A stretch of 64,000 nt of DNA, from assembly GCA_949927415.1 (NCBI GenBank), contig CATLFB010000003.1, forward strand, positions 1 to 64,000, written 5' to 3'. The stretch is from an uncultured Candidatus Melainabacteria bacterium. GTDB taxonomy: Bacteria; Cyanobacteriota; Vampirovibrionia; Gastranaerophilales; Gastranaerophilaceae. The position numbers and the translations under genes were made by a program. How positions within the stretch are numbered: position 1 is the stretch's first letter; every line of letters starts with the position of its first letter. The notes below the pieces were generated by a model. That model was not told the DNA's origin. It searched no databases and saw nothing but the letters and a program-made list of their open reading frames with translations. This document shows positions 43,919-52,692 of the stretch, in pieces.

Positions 43919-46519
43919 ATGGCAGATTTTAATAAATTTACAAATTATTCGCAGGAAATTTTGTCATCAGCAAGCGCAATTATGAATTCTCACAGCAATT
44001 CGGAACTTCAGCCTGAGCACATCATGCTTGCGATGATTAAGGATAACGGGATTGTTAAAGATTATTTGACGGAATTGAAGCTCTTAAATCAGGGCTTTAT
44101 TGACAAAATCGTCGGGGCGGTGAATTCTTTACCGAAAATTTCTGGGCCTATAAATGCGCAGCAGATGTTTTTGTCAACCCAAACTTATAAACTTCTGGAT
44201 TTGGCTCAAGAGCAGGCAAATGAACTAAAGGATGAATTTATCAGCATCGAAGCTATACTTTTGGCCATGACAAAGCTTGATAACAGTGAAATCCAGCGAA
44301 TTTTAAAAACTTTCGGTACAGATTCAAACAAAGTCTTAAACGCCATGAAAAAAATAAGAGGTAATAAAAAAGTGGACAATAAAAACGCAGAAGAAAATAT
44401 GAAGGCGCTTGAAAAATATTCAACAGATTTGACAGCGCTTGCCAGAAAAGGCAAACTCGACCCCGTAATCGGCCGTGATGAAGAAGTCAGACGAATTATT
44501 CAGGTTCTAAACCGCCGCACGAAAAACAACCCTGTTTTAATCGGTGAGCCCGGGGTCGGAAAAACCGCGATAGTCGAAGGTTTGGCGCAGAGAATTGTGC
44601 GAGGGGATGTTCCTGAAAGTCTGAAAGATGTAAAACTTGTTTCGCTTGATATGGGCGCGCTTGTTGCGGGTGCGAAATTCCGCGGTGAATTTGAAGAGCG
44701 TTTGAAAGCTGTTTTAAAAGAAGTTGAAGAATCAAACGGCGATATTGTTATGTTTATTGATGAACTTCATACGGTCGTCGGCGCGGGCGCTACAGAAGGC
44801 TCTATGGATGCCGGAAATCTTTTAAAACCAATGCTTGCGCGCGGAATTCTAAGAACAATCGGCGCAACAACCATTAACGAGTACCGCAAATACATTGAAA
44901 AAGACCCGGCACTTGAAAGACGATTCCAGCCCGTTCTGGTTGATGAACCGTCAGTCGAAGATACGATTTCAATACTCAGAGGTTTGAAAGAAAAATACGA
45001 AGTTCACCATGGAATTCGAATTCTAGACAGCGCCTTGATTCAAGCCGCAAAGCTTTCTGACAGATATATCACAGACCGCTTTTTGCCGGATAAAGCAATC
45101 GATTTGATAGACGAAGCCGCATCTTCTTTGCGTATTGAAATTGATTCAATGCCTGAAGAAATCGACACAATGATGCGTCAAAAGATTCAACTTGAAATCG
45201 AGCGCGAGGCCTTGAAAAAAGAAACAAGCGATGAGGCAAAAGCCAAAGTTGATGATATTTCTAAACAGATAACTGAACTTGATGTAAAAATTAACACCCT
45301 AAAATGCCAGTGGGAAAAGGAAAAAGCCTCAATCACAGGCGAAGCATCGATAAAAGATGAAATAGACAAGGTTAAGAAAAAAATCGAAGAGGCTGAACGA
45401 AATACCGACTTGCAAACGGCAGCAGAACTCAAGTACGGCAAACTTCTTGAGTTAGAAAAACAACTCCGCGATTGCCAGAGCCGCGACAAATCCGAAAATC
45501 ATCTTTTGAAAGAAGAAATTGATGATGAGGATATTGCAAATGTCGTAAGCAAATGGACGGGGATTCCGGTCAACAAACTTGTCGAAAGCGAAAAACAAAA
45601 GCTTGTTGAAATGGAAGATATCCTTCACAAACGCCTTATCGGACAGGATGAAGCCGTTGAAACGGTTTCAGATGCAATTCGTCGCGCGCGTTCCGGCTTG
45701 AAAGACCCCAAGCGTCCTATCGGAACCTTTCTTTTCCTTGGGCCGACCGGGGTTGGTAAGACTGAGTTAGCCAAATCGCTTGCAGAATTTATGTTCAACG
45801 ATGAAGATGCCCTGATTCGTATTGATATGTCAGAATATATGGAAAAACACAATGTTGCAAGGCTTGTCGGTGCGCCTCCGGGATATGTCGGATATGAAGA
45901 AGGCGGGCAATTAACGGAAGCCGTTCGAAGAAAACCCTATTCAGTTGTCCTTTTTGACGAAATCGAAAAAGCACATCCGGATGTTTTCAACATAATGCTG
46001 CAAATCTTTGATGACGGACGTTTGACAGATGCAAAAGGCCGAACCGTTGATTTCAAAAATACTTTGATAATCATGACATCAAATATCGGAAGTGACATTA
46101 TCTTAGAAGATACTCTGAACAATGCCGGCTCTCAAAATGACTTCGACTCAACAAAAGAAAAAGTTTTGAATGTCTTGAGAAGCCGCTTTAAGCCGGAATT
46201 TCTCAATCGTATTGATGAAACTATTTTCTTCAAAGCCCTGACGCTAAACGACTTGAGCAAAATTGTCGATATCCAGATGGATTATTTGAGAAAACTTTTG
46301 AAAGAACAGGAGATAGAACTTGAAGTAACGCCGGAGGCAAAAGAACTTCTTGCACTACGCGGTTTTAATCCTGTTTACGGCGCAAGACCATTGAAGCGTG
46401 TTATTCGTCAATTGGTTGAAAATCCGCTTTCAAAACTGCTTCTTTCGCAAAACTTCCTTCGCGGTGACAAGATTAAGGTGGATGTGAAAGATGACGAAAT
46501 CCATTTTGATAAAGTCTGA
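43919..46519 (+). CDS. clpB: ATP-dependent chaperone ClpB
   Basis: A hexameric disaggregase that, with DnaK, rescues aggregated proteins. Domains in order: Clp_N repeats (1-145), first AAA+ with Walker A 'GEPGVGKTA' (about 208-216) and 'FIDELHT' (about 280), a coiled-coil middle domain (about 400-525), second AAA+ with 'GPTGVGKTE' (about 608) and '[13 protein letters not shown]' (about 677), then the C-terminal domain. The middle domain and 866-residue length separate ClpB from ClpA/ClpC. AAAAGGAG precedes the ATG. No CIRCE element is seen. Confidence 0.96.
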   Translation: MADFNKFTNYSQEILSSASAIMNSHSNSELQPEHIMLAMIKDNGIVKDYLTELKLLNQGFIDKIVGAVNSLPKISGPINAQQMFLSTQTYKLLDLAQEQANELKDEFISIEAILLAMTKLDNSEIQRILKTFGTDSNKVLNAMKKIRGNKKVDNKNAEENMKALEKYSTDLTALARKGKLDPVIGRDEEVRRIIQVLNRRTKNNPVLIGEPGVGKTAIVEGLAQRIVRGDVPESLKDVKLVSLDMGALVAGAKFRGEFEERLKAVLKEVEESNGDIVMFIDELHTVVGAGATEGSMDAGNLLKPMLARGILRTIGATTINEYRKYIEKDPALERRFQPVLVDEPSVEDTISILRGLKEKYEVHHGIRILDSALIQAAKLSDRYITDRFLPDKAIDLIDEAASSLRIEIDSMPEEIDTMMRQKIQLEIEREALKKETSDEAKAKVDDISKQITELDVKINTLKCQWEKEKASITGEASIKDEIDKVKKKIEEAERNTDLQTAAELKYGKLLELEKQLRDCQSRDKSENHLLKEEIDDEDIANVVSKWTGIPVNKLVESEKQKLVEMEDILHKRLIGQDEAVETVSDAIRRARSGLKDPKRPIGTFLFLGPTGVGKTELAKSLAEFMFNDEDALIRIDMSEYMEKHNVARLVGAPPGYVGYEEGGQLTEAVRRKPYSVVLFDEIEKAHPDVFNIMLQIFDDGRLTDAKGRTVDFKNTLIIMTSNIGSDIILEDTLNNAGSQNDFDSTKEKVLNVLRSRFKPEFLNRIDETIFFKALTLNDLSKIVDIQMDYLRKLLKEQEIELEVTPEAKELLALRGFNPVYGARPLKRVIRQLVENPLSKLLLSQNFLRGDKIKVDVKDDEIHFDKV

Positions 46520-46557
46520 AATTTTTAAAATTCCTTAACGATTATTTTGCGCAATTT

Positions 46558-46585
46558 AAAGGTGCGGCTTCGTCCGCACCTTTTT
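46558..46585 (+). terminator. Rho-independent terminator
   Basis: AAAGGTGCGG / CCGCACCTTT perfect stem, 6-nt loop, T run, after clpB. Confidence 0.93.
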
Positions 46586-46668
46586 AGCTGAATTAAACCG
46601 AAAATTTTTTCAGTCATAAAAAACTTAATCGATGAACTTAAAAGTCTACACAATTCTGAACATAAGTT

Positions 46669-47478
46669 CTACCAGTATTTTATTGTCCACCCGTCGCCCA
46701 TGATTTTAGCCGCGCAAACAAGTCCCCCATGCAAAGCTTTGCCATGGCAGCTGTTTCCTGTTTCCGGATTAAATAAATCACTCACCGTCCAGTCATATCC
46801 GCGCGGTTTGATGTTATTGTCTTCAACAACAAAGAAAAATAAATCTTTTCCTGCCATGTTTGGCGCACGATAGCTTCCGTTAGTGTCGATAAACATCTGT
46901 TTAGAATATTTTTCTGATGCCTTATTAAGTCCGATGCAGGTTCCGTCCATTAGTTTTATTGACGCTGTATTATTTTTCAAAAACGGTGTTGACAGATAAA
47001 CTTTGTCCATCCAAATATATTGTGTAGCCTCGTCGTTGACCCCAACTCCTGAGTGAAATTTTCCTTCATAACACATCAAATTGGCAATGCTTGTATTTGT
47101 CGGAAAAACTTTTGCGCCCTTAATTTCAGGTGCAATGTATTTTGTCAAAATCGTTTCTGCATCATCCCATTCCGGCCAGTATTTTGCCTCTCCATGCTTT
47201 GCCTGCGCACTCAAAAATGCCTGCGATATTGTTGAATAAGCTTTTTGTAAGCGCGCTTCGGTTTCTTTTCGCTGGTTATTTTTAATTAACGTCGGCAAAG
47301 TCATAGCTGCCACAATTCCTATAATTCCAAGCGTTATAAGAACTTCCGCCAAAGTAAATGCGCCGGAATATTTGCCGCTAAATCTCTCTGTGTGTGCGCT
47401 CCCGTCTGAGTTTGTAGAATTGCGGGAAGAAATATCTTTGCGGGCAGTGTCTTTAGCCGGTTTAAAAGCTGTTTTCAT
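46669..47478 (-). CDS. Type IV pilin-like protein under XRE-operator control
   Basis: A prepilin-type N-terminal helix 'FTLAEVLITLGIIGIVAAMTLP' region starts at F41 after an unusually long, polar 40-residue leader; the -1 residue is Ala. The globular domain carries 'TNGSYRAPNMAGKDLFFF' and ends 'IMGDGWTIKYW', matching the other two pilins of the window. The start has AAAGGAGGG. Its consensus promoter (47515-47543) and a 20-bp palindrome just below it lie next to a divergent XRE gene, so repression is likely. Role: pilus, secretion or DNA uptake subunit; not resolvable. Confidence 0.85.
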   Translation of the reverse strand: MKTAFKPAKDTARKDISSRNSTNSDGSAHTERFSGKYSGAFTLAEVLITLGIIGIVAAMTLPTLIKNNQRKETEARLQKAYSTISQAFLSAQAKHGEAKYWPEWDDAETILTKYIAPEIKGAKVFPTNTSIANLMCYEGKFHSGVGVNDEATQYIWMDKVYLSTPFLKNNTASIKLMDGTCIGLNKASEKYSKQMFIDTNGSYRAPNMAGKDLFFFVVEDNNIKPRGYDWTVSDLFNPETGNSCHGKALHGGLVCAAKIMGDGWTIKYW

Positions 47479-47488
47479 AATCCCTCCT

Positions 47489-47508
47489 TTATAAACTATA
47501 GTTTATAA
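47489..47508. promoter_or_regulatory. 20-bp perfect palindrome, likely XRE operator
   Basis: TTATAAACTATAGTTTATAA is a perfect palindrome. It spans the predicted start of transcription of the pilin gene, just downstream of the -10 box. A half-site (AAACTAT) also overlaps the ATG of the XRE gene. Confidence 0.7.
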
Positions 47509-47514
47509 TTTTTT

Positions 47515-47543
47515 ATTATAGATTATGGAATATATAAAGTCAA
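47515..47543 (-). promoter_or_regulatory. Promoter of the 46669 pilin gene
   Basis: TTGACT (plus-strand 47538-47543), 17 nt, TATAAT (47515-47520). Transcription would begin in the palindrome. Confidence 0.8.
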
Positions 47544-47560
47544 GATTATAAATTTAAACT

Positions 47561-47779
47561 ATGGATGAGAAAAATTTACTTAGAGTTTTCGGATTTAATC
47601 TTAAAATCGAGCGTTTGAAAAGAAAAGTTTCGCAAGAAACTGTCGCTGAAGCGCTTGATTTCAGTTCTGTGTATGTTTCAAATGTAGAAAGCGGCAAACA
47701 TAATATTTCTTTAGTTAATGCGTTGAAATTTTGTGAATATTATGAAATGCCGCTTGAAAATTTATTGTTAGAAAAGTAA
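47561..47779 (+). CDS. XRE-family helix-turn-helix regulator
   Basis: A 72-residue protein that is essentially one Cro/C1-type HTH domain: 'ERLKRKVSQETVAEALDFSS' then 'VSNVESGKHNISLVNALKFC'. It is divergent from a pilin gene with an 82-bp gap that holds a perfect palindrome, so it is probably the repressor of both genes. No Shine-Dalgarno is evident in the A/T-rich leader. The 3' end stops 13 bp before the convergent operon. Confidence 0.87.
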   Translation: MDEKNLLRVFGFNLKIERLKRKVSQETVAEALDFSSVYVSNVESGKHNISLVNALKFCEYYEMPLENLLLEK

Positions 47780-47792
47780 AAATTGATTTTTG

Positions 47793-48266
47793 CTATTTTA
47801 TGTACCAGATGGTGAATTCCGGTGAGTCGACGTCCGTTTTTATGTCGATTTCTTTGCCCCTGAAGATGACTCCGATATAATTGAAAAATTGACAGAACCT
47901 TTTACCTTTAGTCTTTAAAAGTTCAAAGCCGTTGATGGTTATATCAGAATTGATTTCCACGATTTTTCCGCCGGCGTCGCGCAGTTTAAATTGATTAAGC
48001 TGAATTTCCGCATTATCATAGGCCCAGCCGTTTTCGTTCAAAAAGCTTACGTTTCCAAGTACCCGCGAATTTTTTTTGAATAATATTTTGTTATTAAAAT
48101 AAACATCATGTTTTACTTTGAATACCAGAGAATCTCCGAGTTGGATTTGGTCATGAGTGGTCGAAATATTTTCTGCAGGAACAATTTTTACCGGAATTTT
48201 TTCCGTTGCCGCGGCGAAACCTGCACTTAAGAAAATAACACTTAATATTAATAAAAACTTTTTCAT
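47793..48266 (-). CDS. Secreted hypothetical protein, 157 aa (paralogue of the 48263 gene)
   Basis: Residues 1-20 are a signal peptide ending 'FAAA|TEK'. The mature part is beta-rich, with 'QIQLGDSLVFKVKHDVYFNNK' and 'GNVSFLNENGWAYDNAEIQLNQF', like a pair of small barrel or OB-type modules. Its N-terminal mature sequence aligns with that of the preceding, frameshifted gene. It starts by ATGA overlap with that gene and is the last member of a three-gene operon headed by an M48 peptidase. Function unknown. Confidence 0.78.
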   Translation of the reverse strand: MKKFLLILSVIFLSAGFAAATEKIPVKIVPAENISTTHDQIQLGDSLVFKVKHDVYFNNKILFKKNSRVLGNVSFLNENGWAYDNAEIQLNQFKLRDAGGKIVEINSDITINGFELLKTKGKRFCQFFNYIGVIFRGKEIDIKTDVDSPEFTIWYIK

Positions 48267-48708
48267 TGCTTATCCTTTATATAAAGTAAAAAATACTGTT
48301 TTCCGGGTTTTGCAACAACTTCGCCGCCGCGCATCAATATGGGAAAACTTGAGAATGATGTGTCTACAAATTCGTTTAATTTTTTATGTGAATTCCCGTG
48401 AAGATATATTTCACCTTCAATTGTTAATTCGCCGCTTCTAAAGTTTTCTATCACCACTTGCGCTTCTTTTCCGGCAAAACCGTTATCCTCAATGCTTGTG
48501 ACAACTCCTGTTACAATATCATCGGCCTTTAATATCGGCGAATCTTCTATAACTTTGAAGTTCACATAATCACCCTCATTAAGAGAATTTTTTCCGGCAG
48601 TTGTAATCGTTGTTTCCGTGTAACTTTAATTTGAATATTTTGGGCAAAAGCCGTATTTGAAAGACAAATCAATGTCACAAATACGGCACAAATTTTTAAC
48701 TTATGCAT
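48263..48708 (-). pseudogene. Secreted protein gene with a -1 frameshift
   Basis: ATG 48708 opens a signal peptide ('MHKLKICAVFVTLICLSNTAFA') and 'QNIQIK', then runs out of frame and stops near 48564. The continuation 'SYTETTITTAGKNSLNEGDY' and about 100 further residues to 48263 are in the -1 frame. The 47793 paralogue aligns across the junction, so one base has been lost near 48625, or a -1 shift takes place. The ATG overlaps the M48 stop (TAATG), and the 3' end overlaps the next ATG, so the operon remains coupled. It may be a mutation, an assembly error or recoding; an A6 run lies downstream near 48590. Confidence 0.72.
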
Positions 48709-49442
48709 TATAATGCTGCGCTTTCTTTTTTATTCTTGCGTTTCAGGTAATCCTGACGAACACCTTTAATTTCTTTTGCCATAACATTTTCAAAATTTAT
48801 ATAGTATGGATTTTGATTCATGTCAGATTCAAGATATTTCGGGTATTTTACAAGAATGTGTTTATACATTGCGATAAGCCTTTTTGTACCTTTCGGGTGC
48901 GTGTATGTGAAGCCCCAGTCAAAAATCGGTTCAGCATAAATTTTGTTTCCCATAATAATTGCCGCAAGCGGATTGTAGCCGGCTTTAACCATTAAATCAA
49001 TGGCTTTTGTATCGGCTTTAAGTTCATATTTTTTAGCATTTGCGCTCATTGCCATGTACTTGATGTAGCCGCCATGAAAGTCAAGATCATGCGCAATTTC
49101 ATGTGAAAGGACAAATGCCAGTTCGTCATCGTTTTCTATGTATGGCAAAAGTCCGCTGTACACTGTGATTTCTCTGGTGTAGCCGTTTGTAACTGCATTT
49201 GGATTGTTCGGACTGCTTTTAATAAATACCGGTGTTCTTTTATTAATATTGTTAGCGGTCATAATGTTTTGCGCTATTTTCATAACTTTTTTGTGGGCTT
49301 TGTTGGTTTTCTGCCAGTAATTGTCCATTGTCACGTTGGTTTCAATGTAAATCGTATCTGATTCAGAGAACGAGAAAGACAGCGCGAATGCAGGTGTTGC
49401 AAGAAGCGTAAGTGCTCCTAATGTAAATAATAATTTTTTCAT
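48708..49442 (-). CDS. Exported M48-family zinc metalloprotease
   Basis: A gluzincin protease, probably in the periplasm. A signal peptide spans residues 1-20 ('ATPAFA'). The HExxH motif is H114-E115...H118, and the third zinc ligand is Glu in 'YELKAD' (E140). A 'TYTHPKGTKR' stretch typical of BepA/LoiP-like M48 enzymes is at about 178. Length 244. It heads a coupled three-gene operon with two related secreted proteins, which suggests they are substrates or partners in envelope quality control. GAGGTAG precedes the ATG. Confidence 0.88.
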   Translation of the reverse strand: MKKLLFTLGALTLLATPAFALSFSFSESDTIYIETNVTMDNYWQKTNKAHKKVMKIAQNIMTANNINKRTPVFIKSSPNNPNAVTNGYTREITVYSGLLPYIENDDELAFVLSHEIAHDLDFHGGYIKYMAMSANAKKYELKADTKAIDLMVKAGYNPLAAIIMGNKIYAEPIFDWGFTYTHPKGTKRLIAMYKHILVKYPKYLESDMNQNPYYINFENVMAKEIKGVRQDYLKRKNKKESAAL

Positions 49443-49586
49443 ACTACCTCCTTAATTTACAAATTATTGGAATAATATTAATATAAAATTAATAATAGGT
49501 CAATGTAAAACTTTTATAAATGTAATTAAAATTTACTTTTTTGATGTTATAATCTTTTATTATAGACAATAATTGGAGAGAAAAAC

Positions 49587-51431
49587 ATGTGCGGAATAGT
49601 TGGATATGTAGGTCATAAATCTGTTGCTGATATTCTTGTGGACGGTCTGGAACAGCTTGAATACAGAGGATACGATTCGTCTGGAATCGCAGTTATGTGC
49701 GAAGATGAAATAAAAGTTTACAAAGCTGTCGGAAAACTCAACAACCTCAGAGAAGAACTTTCTTCTCACAAAGGCGCTTATGAAAAAGCCACAATGGGTA
49801 TCGGCCATATCCGCTGGGCAACCCATGGCGCACCGACTGTTTTAAACGCACATCCGCACACTTGCACCTGCGGAAATCTAGTTCTTGTGCACAATGGAAT
49901 TATCGAAAATTACAAAGAACTTCGTGATGAACTAAAAAAAGAAGGTTGCGTTTTCCGCTCTCAAACAGATACGGAAATTGTCGCGCATCTGGTTGCAAGA
50001 ATGTATGCAACATGCCAAAATCTTGCGGAAGCTGTTAGAATGGCGGCAAAACGTATTGAGGGTGCTTATGCACTTTGCGTTATGCATAATGATTGTAAAG
50101 ATACGCTTGTGATTACAAAGCGCAATGCTCCTTTGCTTGTCGGAATCGGCGAAAACGAATTTTTTGCGGCATCTGATGTTCCCGCAATTATTAAGCACAC
50201 TAAAAAAGCAATGTATTTAAACGACAATCAGGTTGTTGTTTTAACTCCTGAAAAAATGATTTTGACAGATTCTGAAGGAAATGTTCTGACTCCAAAAATT
50301 GAAGTTTTACCATGGGAGCCTGTTGCTTTGAGCAAAATGGGTTACAAACACTACATGCTTAAAGAAATCCATGAGCAGCCGGATGTTATAAGAAACATTC
50401 TGGTGGGAAAACTCCATGCTCCTGATGAAAATATTATTCTGGATGAAGTTAAAATAACAAAAGAAACTCTGAAAAATCTTAACCGCATTCAGGTAATTGC
50501 CTGCGGCACATCGTTGCATGCCGCAATGGTCGGAAAATATATTATTGAAAGTTTCTGCGGAATTCCTGTGGATGTGGAAGCTTCAAGCGAATATATTTAC
50601 CGACGCAATGTGACAGACAAACACACGCTCGTCATCGGCGTTTCGCAATCAGGAGAAACCGCGGATACGCTTACTGCTATCAAACAGGCAAAAGCAAAGG
50701 GTTCACATATCCTTATTATCACAAACCGTCCGGACAGTGCGATGGCGCGTGAGGCAGACAGCCTTGTTCCGGTCAATGCGGGTATTGAAGTTTCTGTTGC
50801 GGCAACAAAATCTTACACTGCGCAATTGATGGCATTTTATCTTCTTGCACTTCACATGGCGGAAGTGAAAGAGAGTATGTTGATAAGCGATTTGACATCT
50901 TTAAAGTCTGAACTGATGGTTCTTCCGCAAAAAATCGAACAAGTTCTTGCGCACACCGAAGAAATTCAAAAATGCGCAAGAGTCTACTCTTCAACAAAAG
51001 ATTTTATCTATGTTGCGCGCGGAATAAATTTCCCGACAGCATTAGAAGGTGCCTTGAAGCTGAAAGAAATCAGCTATATCAATGCAACCGGCTATCCGGC
51101 AGGAGAATTAAAGCACGGACCTATTGCGATGCTTGATGAAACAATGCCTGTGTTGTCGATTTTGATGAAGGGTTGTGTTTATGAAAAACTTCTATCAAAC
51201 AGCGAAGAGGCAAAAGCGCGTAATGCAAGAATGATTGCCCTGACAAATTCAAAGGATGAAAAACTGAATGATTTGTTTGAAAATATCATCAGAGTTCCGG
51301 ATGTGCAGGAATTTTTCTCACCGCTTGTTGCAATGGTTCCATTGCAGCTTCTGGCTTATTATATTGCAGAATTTCTCGGAAAAGACGTTGATCAGCCGCG
51401 AAACCTTGCAAAATCAGTTACGGTTGAGTAA
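49587..51431 (+). CDS. glmS: Glutamine-fructose-6-phosphate aminotransferase
   Basis: Makes glucosamine-6-phosphate for peptidoglycan and LPS precursors. An N-terminal class II glutaminase domain starts with the Cys2 nucleophile ('MCGIVGYVG') and has 'YRGYDSSGI' and 'HIRWATHG'. Two SIS domains (about 285-420 and 455-600) follow, with 'CGTSLHAA', 'SQSGETADT' and the C-terminal 'LAKSVTVE'. Length 614 is standard. TTGGAGAG precedes the ATG, with TATAAT about 40 nt upstream. No glmS ribozyme is seen in the short leader. GlmU at the end of the window completes the route. Confidence 0.96.
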   Translation: MCGIVGYVGHKSVADILVDGLEQLEYRGYDSSGIAVMCEDEIKVYKAVGKLNNLREELSSHKGAYEKATMGIGHIRWATHGAPTVLNAHPHTCTCGNLVLVHNGIIENYKELRDELKKEGCVFRSQTDTEIVAHLVARMYATCQNLAEAVRMAAKRIEGAYALCVMHNDCKDTLVITKRNAPLLVGIGENEFFAASDVPAIIKHTKKAMYLNDNQVVVLTPEKMILTDSEGNVLTPKIEVLPWEPVALSKMGYKHYMLKEIHEQPDVIRNILVGKLHAPDENIILDEVKITKETLKNLNRIQVIACGTSLHAAMVGKYIIESFCGIPVDVEASSEYIYRRNVTDKHTLVIGVSQSGETADTLTAIKQAKAKGSHILIITNRPDSAMAREADSLVPVNAGIEVSVAATKSYTAQLMAFYLLALHMAEVKESMLISDLTSLKSELMVLPQKIEQVLAHTEEIQKCARVYSSTKDFIYVARGINFPTALEGALKLKEISYINATGYPAGELKHGPIAMLDETMPVLSILMKGCVYEKLLSNSEEAKARNARMIALTNSKDEKLNDLFENIIRVPDVQEFFSPLVAMVPLQLLAYYIAEFLGKDVDQPRNLAKSVTVE

Positions 51432-51446
51432 AATATAAATTAAATA

Positions 51447-51472
51447 AAAGTCCGGGCATGCTTTCGGACTTT
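51447..51472 (+). terminator. Weak terminator-like hairpin between glmS and tRNA-Thr
   Basis: AAAGTCCG / CGGACTTT with a 10-nt loop but only a short T run, so read-through into the tRNA is possible. Confidence 0.5.
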
Positions 51473-51477
51473 AAAAT

Positions 51478-51550
51478 GCCGATATAGCTCAGCTGGTAGA
51501 GCAACTCATTCGTAATGAGTAGGTCGCGGGTTCGAATCCCACTATCGGCT
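51478..51550 (+). tRNA. tRNA-Thr (CGT anticodon)
   Basis: A 73-nt cloverleaf: acceptor GCCGATA / TATCGGC, D arm GCTC...GAGC, anticodon stem ACTCA / TGAGT with loop TTCGTAA (anticodon CGT), and T loop TTCGAAT. CCA is not encoded. The T stem GCGGG / CCCAC has one C-A mismatch. Confidence 0.95.
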
Positions 51551-51958
51551 TTCTTGTTAGGCTTACTGCGTGCGGTTTATCGGAAAATGATAAATTTTGG
51601 CTTCTGGCGAATTTTCAATCTTGCTCACTTTTTGCTCACATTTTTTCTAATTTCTTCTTGGGCAGTCTTGGTGCTCTGCCTTGATACCTGTTTTTGTCAT
51701 GGCAATAATCCGTCTTTGGCTTATAAATGAGGTCAAGAAACCCATTTATGAAGGCCATTACCTTCTTTTTCATAGCTATTTTAGTGCTCCTTTTGTATTA
51801 ATTCTAACACAAAAAATCAACACTTTCCTTCATCTTGACATCTGTTATAGTTATACCTAAATGTTTTTTGCTGATTTGTAAATTTTCTCGTAACAATTTG
51901 ATAGAGTATTGACTCATGCGTTATCATATTGATTAAAAAGAAAGCGAGGTATAAATAA
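51551..51958. other. Region after tRNA-Thr
   Basis: 408 bp with one possible 45-residue reading frame on the minus strand (51636-51773) and the repeated 'ttgctcac' (near 51621 and 51633). No integrase is found, although tRNA 3' ends are common integration sites. The last 60 bp contain TTGACT (51909) and the ribosome-binding site of the next gene. Confidence 0.4.
51636..51773 (-). CDS. Possible small basic protein, 45 aa
   Basis: An ATG at 51773 opens a 45-codon frame starting 'MKKKVMAFINGFLDLIYKPK' and ending in a Lys-rich tail. AAAGGAG lies about 13 nt upstream, a little far. The sequence is not low-complexity and has a plausible amphipathic start. It lies beside a tRNA, so it may be a remnant of an integrated element. 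No family is recognised. Confidence 0.35.
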   Translation of the reverse strand: MKKKVMAFINGFLDLIYKPKTDYCHDKNRYQGRAPRLPKKKLEKM

Positions 51959-52177
51959 ATGCTGCAACTTATAGCTAAGTTGATGAAGACATTAGAAAAA
52001 TATGAAATCACTTTCAGAATGGTGTCTGGTAAATCAGAAGTGTATTATTCGGATAACGGTAAAATTGAACTTAAACTTATCAACAGTTCAGATTCAATCT
52101 ACTTTACTGACAGAGATAATACCAAGATTATAAATCTGAAAAATATTGAGAGTATAAAATTTTCCCCGATAACGTAA
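51959..52177 (+). CDS. Small hypothetical protein, 72 aa
   Basis: The N-terminus (1-25) predicts an amphipathic helix, and the rest predicts beta strands ('SEVYYSDNGKIELKLINSSDSIYFTDRDN'). GCGAGG lies 8 nt before the ATG. It is monocistronic. No known family. Confidence 0.6.
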   Translation: MLQLIAKLMKTLEKYEITFRMVSGKSEVYYSDNGKIELKLINSSDSIYFTDRDNTKIINLKNIESIKFSPIT

Positions 52178-52326
52178 TTTTTATTATGTGATTTATAGTT
52201 GTCAACTTTGCAGAATATATGAAATATATATTTTGCAGGAATTTGTGATTTTTGATTGCGGGCAAATATAAAGTATTTACAATTTCAGCAATAGTCATTT
52301 TTATTGCCGAAACTTTAATATTTTTT

Positions 52327-52355
52327 TTAACTTCTTAAAACATTTCTGTTAAAAT
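52327..52355 (+). promoter_or_regulatory. Leaderless-type promoter of the 52362 gene
   Basis: TTAACT (52327-52332), 17 nt, TAAAAT (52350-52355), then 6 nt to the ATG. Confidence 0.55.
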
Positions 52356-52361
52356 AATTTT

Positions 52362-52517
52362 ATGATTATCTCAAATTTAGTAAAACTTAAATTCACAAAC
52401 GATATTGCAAAAATCGAAAACGAGTTGAAAAAACTCGGGATTGAGCCTTTGCGCTGGGCTGTTGTTGAGGTTTCTGAAAACGAACTTACAATCAGCGTTT
52501 CCTATGAACAAAAATAA
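52362..52517 (+). CDS. Small hypothetical protein, 51 aa
   Basis: A 51-residue frame, 'MIISNLVKLKFTNDIAK' and onward, with a regular alpha/beta pattern ('ENELKKLGIEPLRWAVVEVSEN'). The reading frame is clean and the codon use is like that of the neighbours. There is no Shine-Dalgarno, but a TTAACT-N17-TAAAAT promoter places the likely transcription start on the ATG. It stands alone before the metK leader. Function unknown. Confidence 0.55.
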   Translation: MIISNLVKLKFTNDIAKIENELKKLGIEPLRWAVVEVSENELTISVSYEQK

Positions 52518-52589
52518 TTTACTAATATCGTAATATATATTCATACAAAATTTGATTTTGTATATTTTTGGATGTAAACTGTTTCTTAA

Positions 52590-52690
52590 TGGATAAGCCG
52601 GGTCGGAATTAAAAACCTTACCGGCAGGACGAACTTTCATCAGGCATTGGTGCGGTGAAAGGTTCGGTACAAAACAAATTAAGGAGAAAA
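52590..52690 (+). promoter_or_regulatory. Structured leader of metK, possible SAM-responsive riboswitch
   Basis: Between about 52590 and the metK Shine-Dalgarno (AAGGAG, 52681) the RNA can form GCCGG (52597-52601) / CCGGC (52621-52625). It can also form a 9-bp stem GAACTTTCA (52631-52639) / TGAAAGGTTC (52656-52665, one bulged G) capped by GCA-TTGG-TGC. AACCTT (52614-52619) can pair instead with AAGGTT (52659-52664), giving mutually exclusive folds. From memory it does not match the SAM-I to SAM-VI or SAH consensus. Confidence 0.45.
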
Positions 52691-52692
52691 AG

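Noticed and set aside
48580-48600. A6 run in the frameshifted gene as a classic -1 ribosomal slippery heptamer
   Set aside because: The codons around it would not re-pair well after a -1 slip, and the paralogue alignment places the break upstream, near 48625.
51515-51730. 71-codon + frame starting within tRNA-Thr
   Set aside because: It begins inside the tRNA and has a hydrophobic, random composition; the minus-strand frame there is the better candidate.
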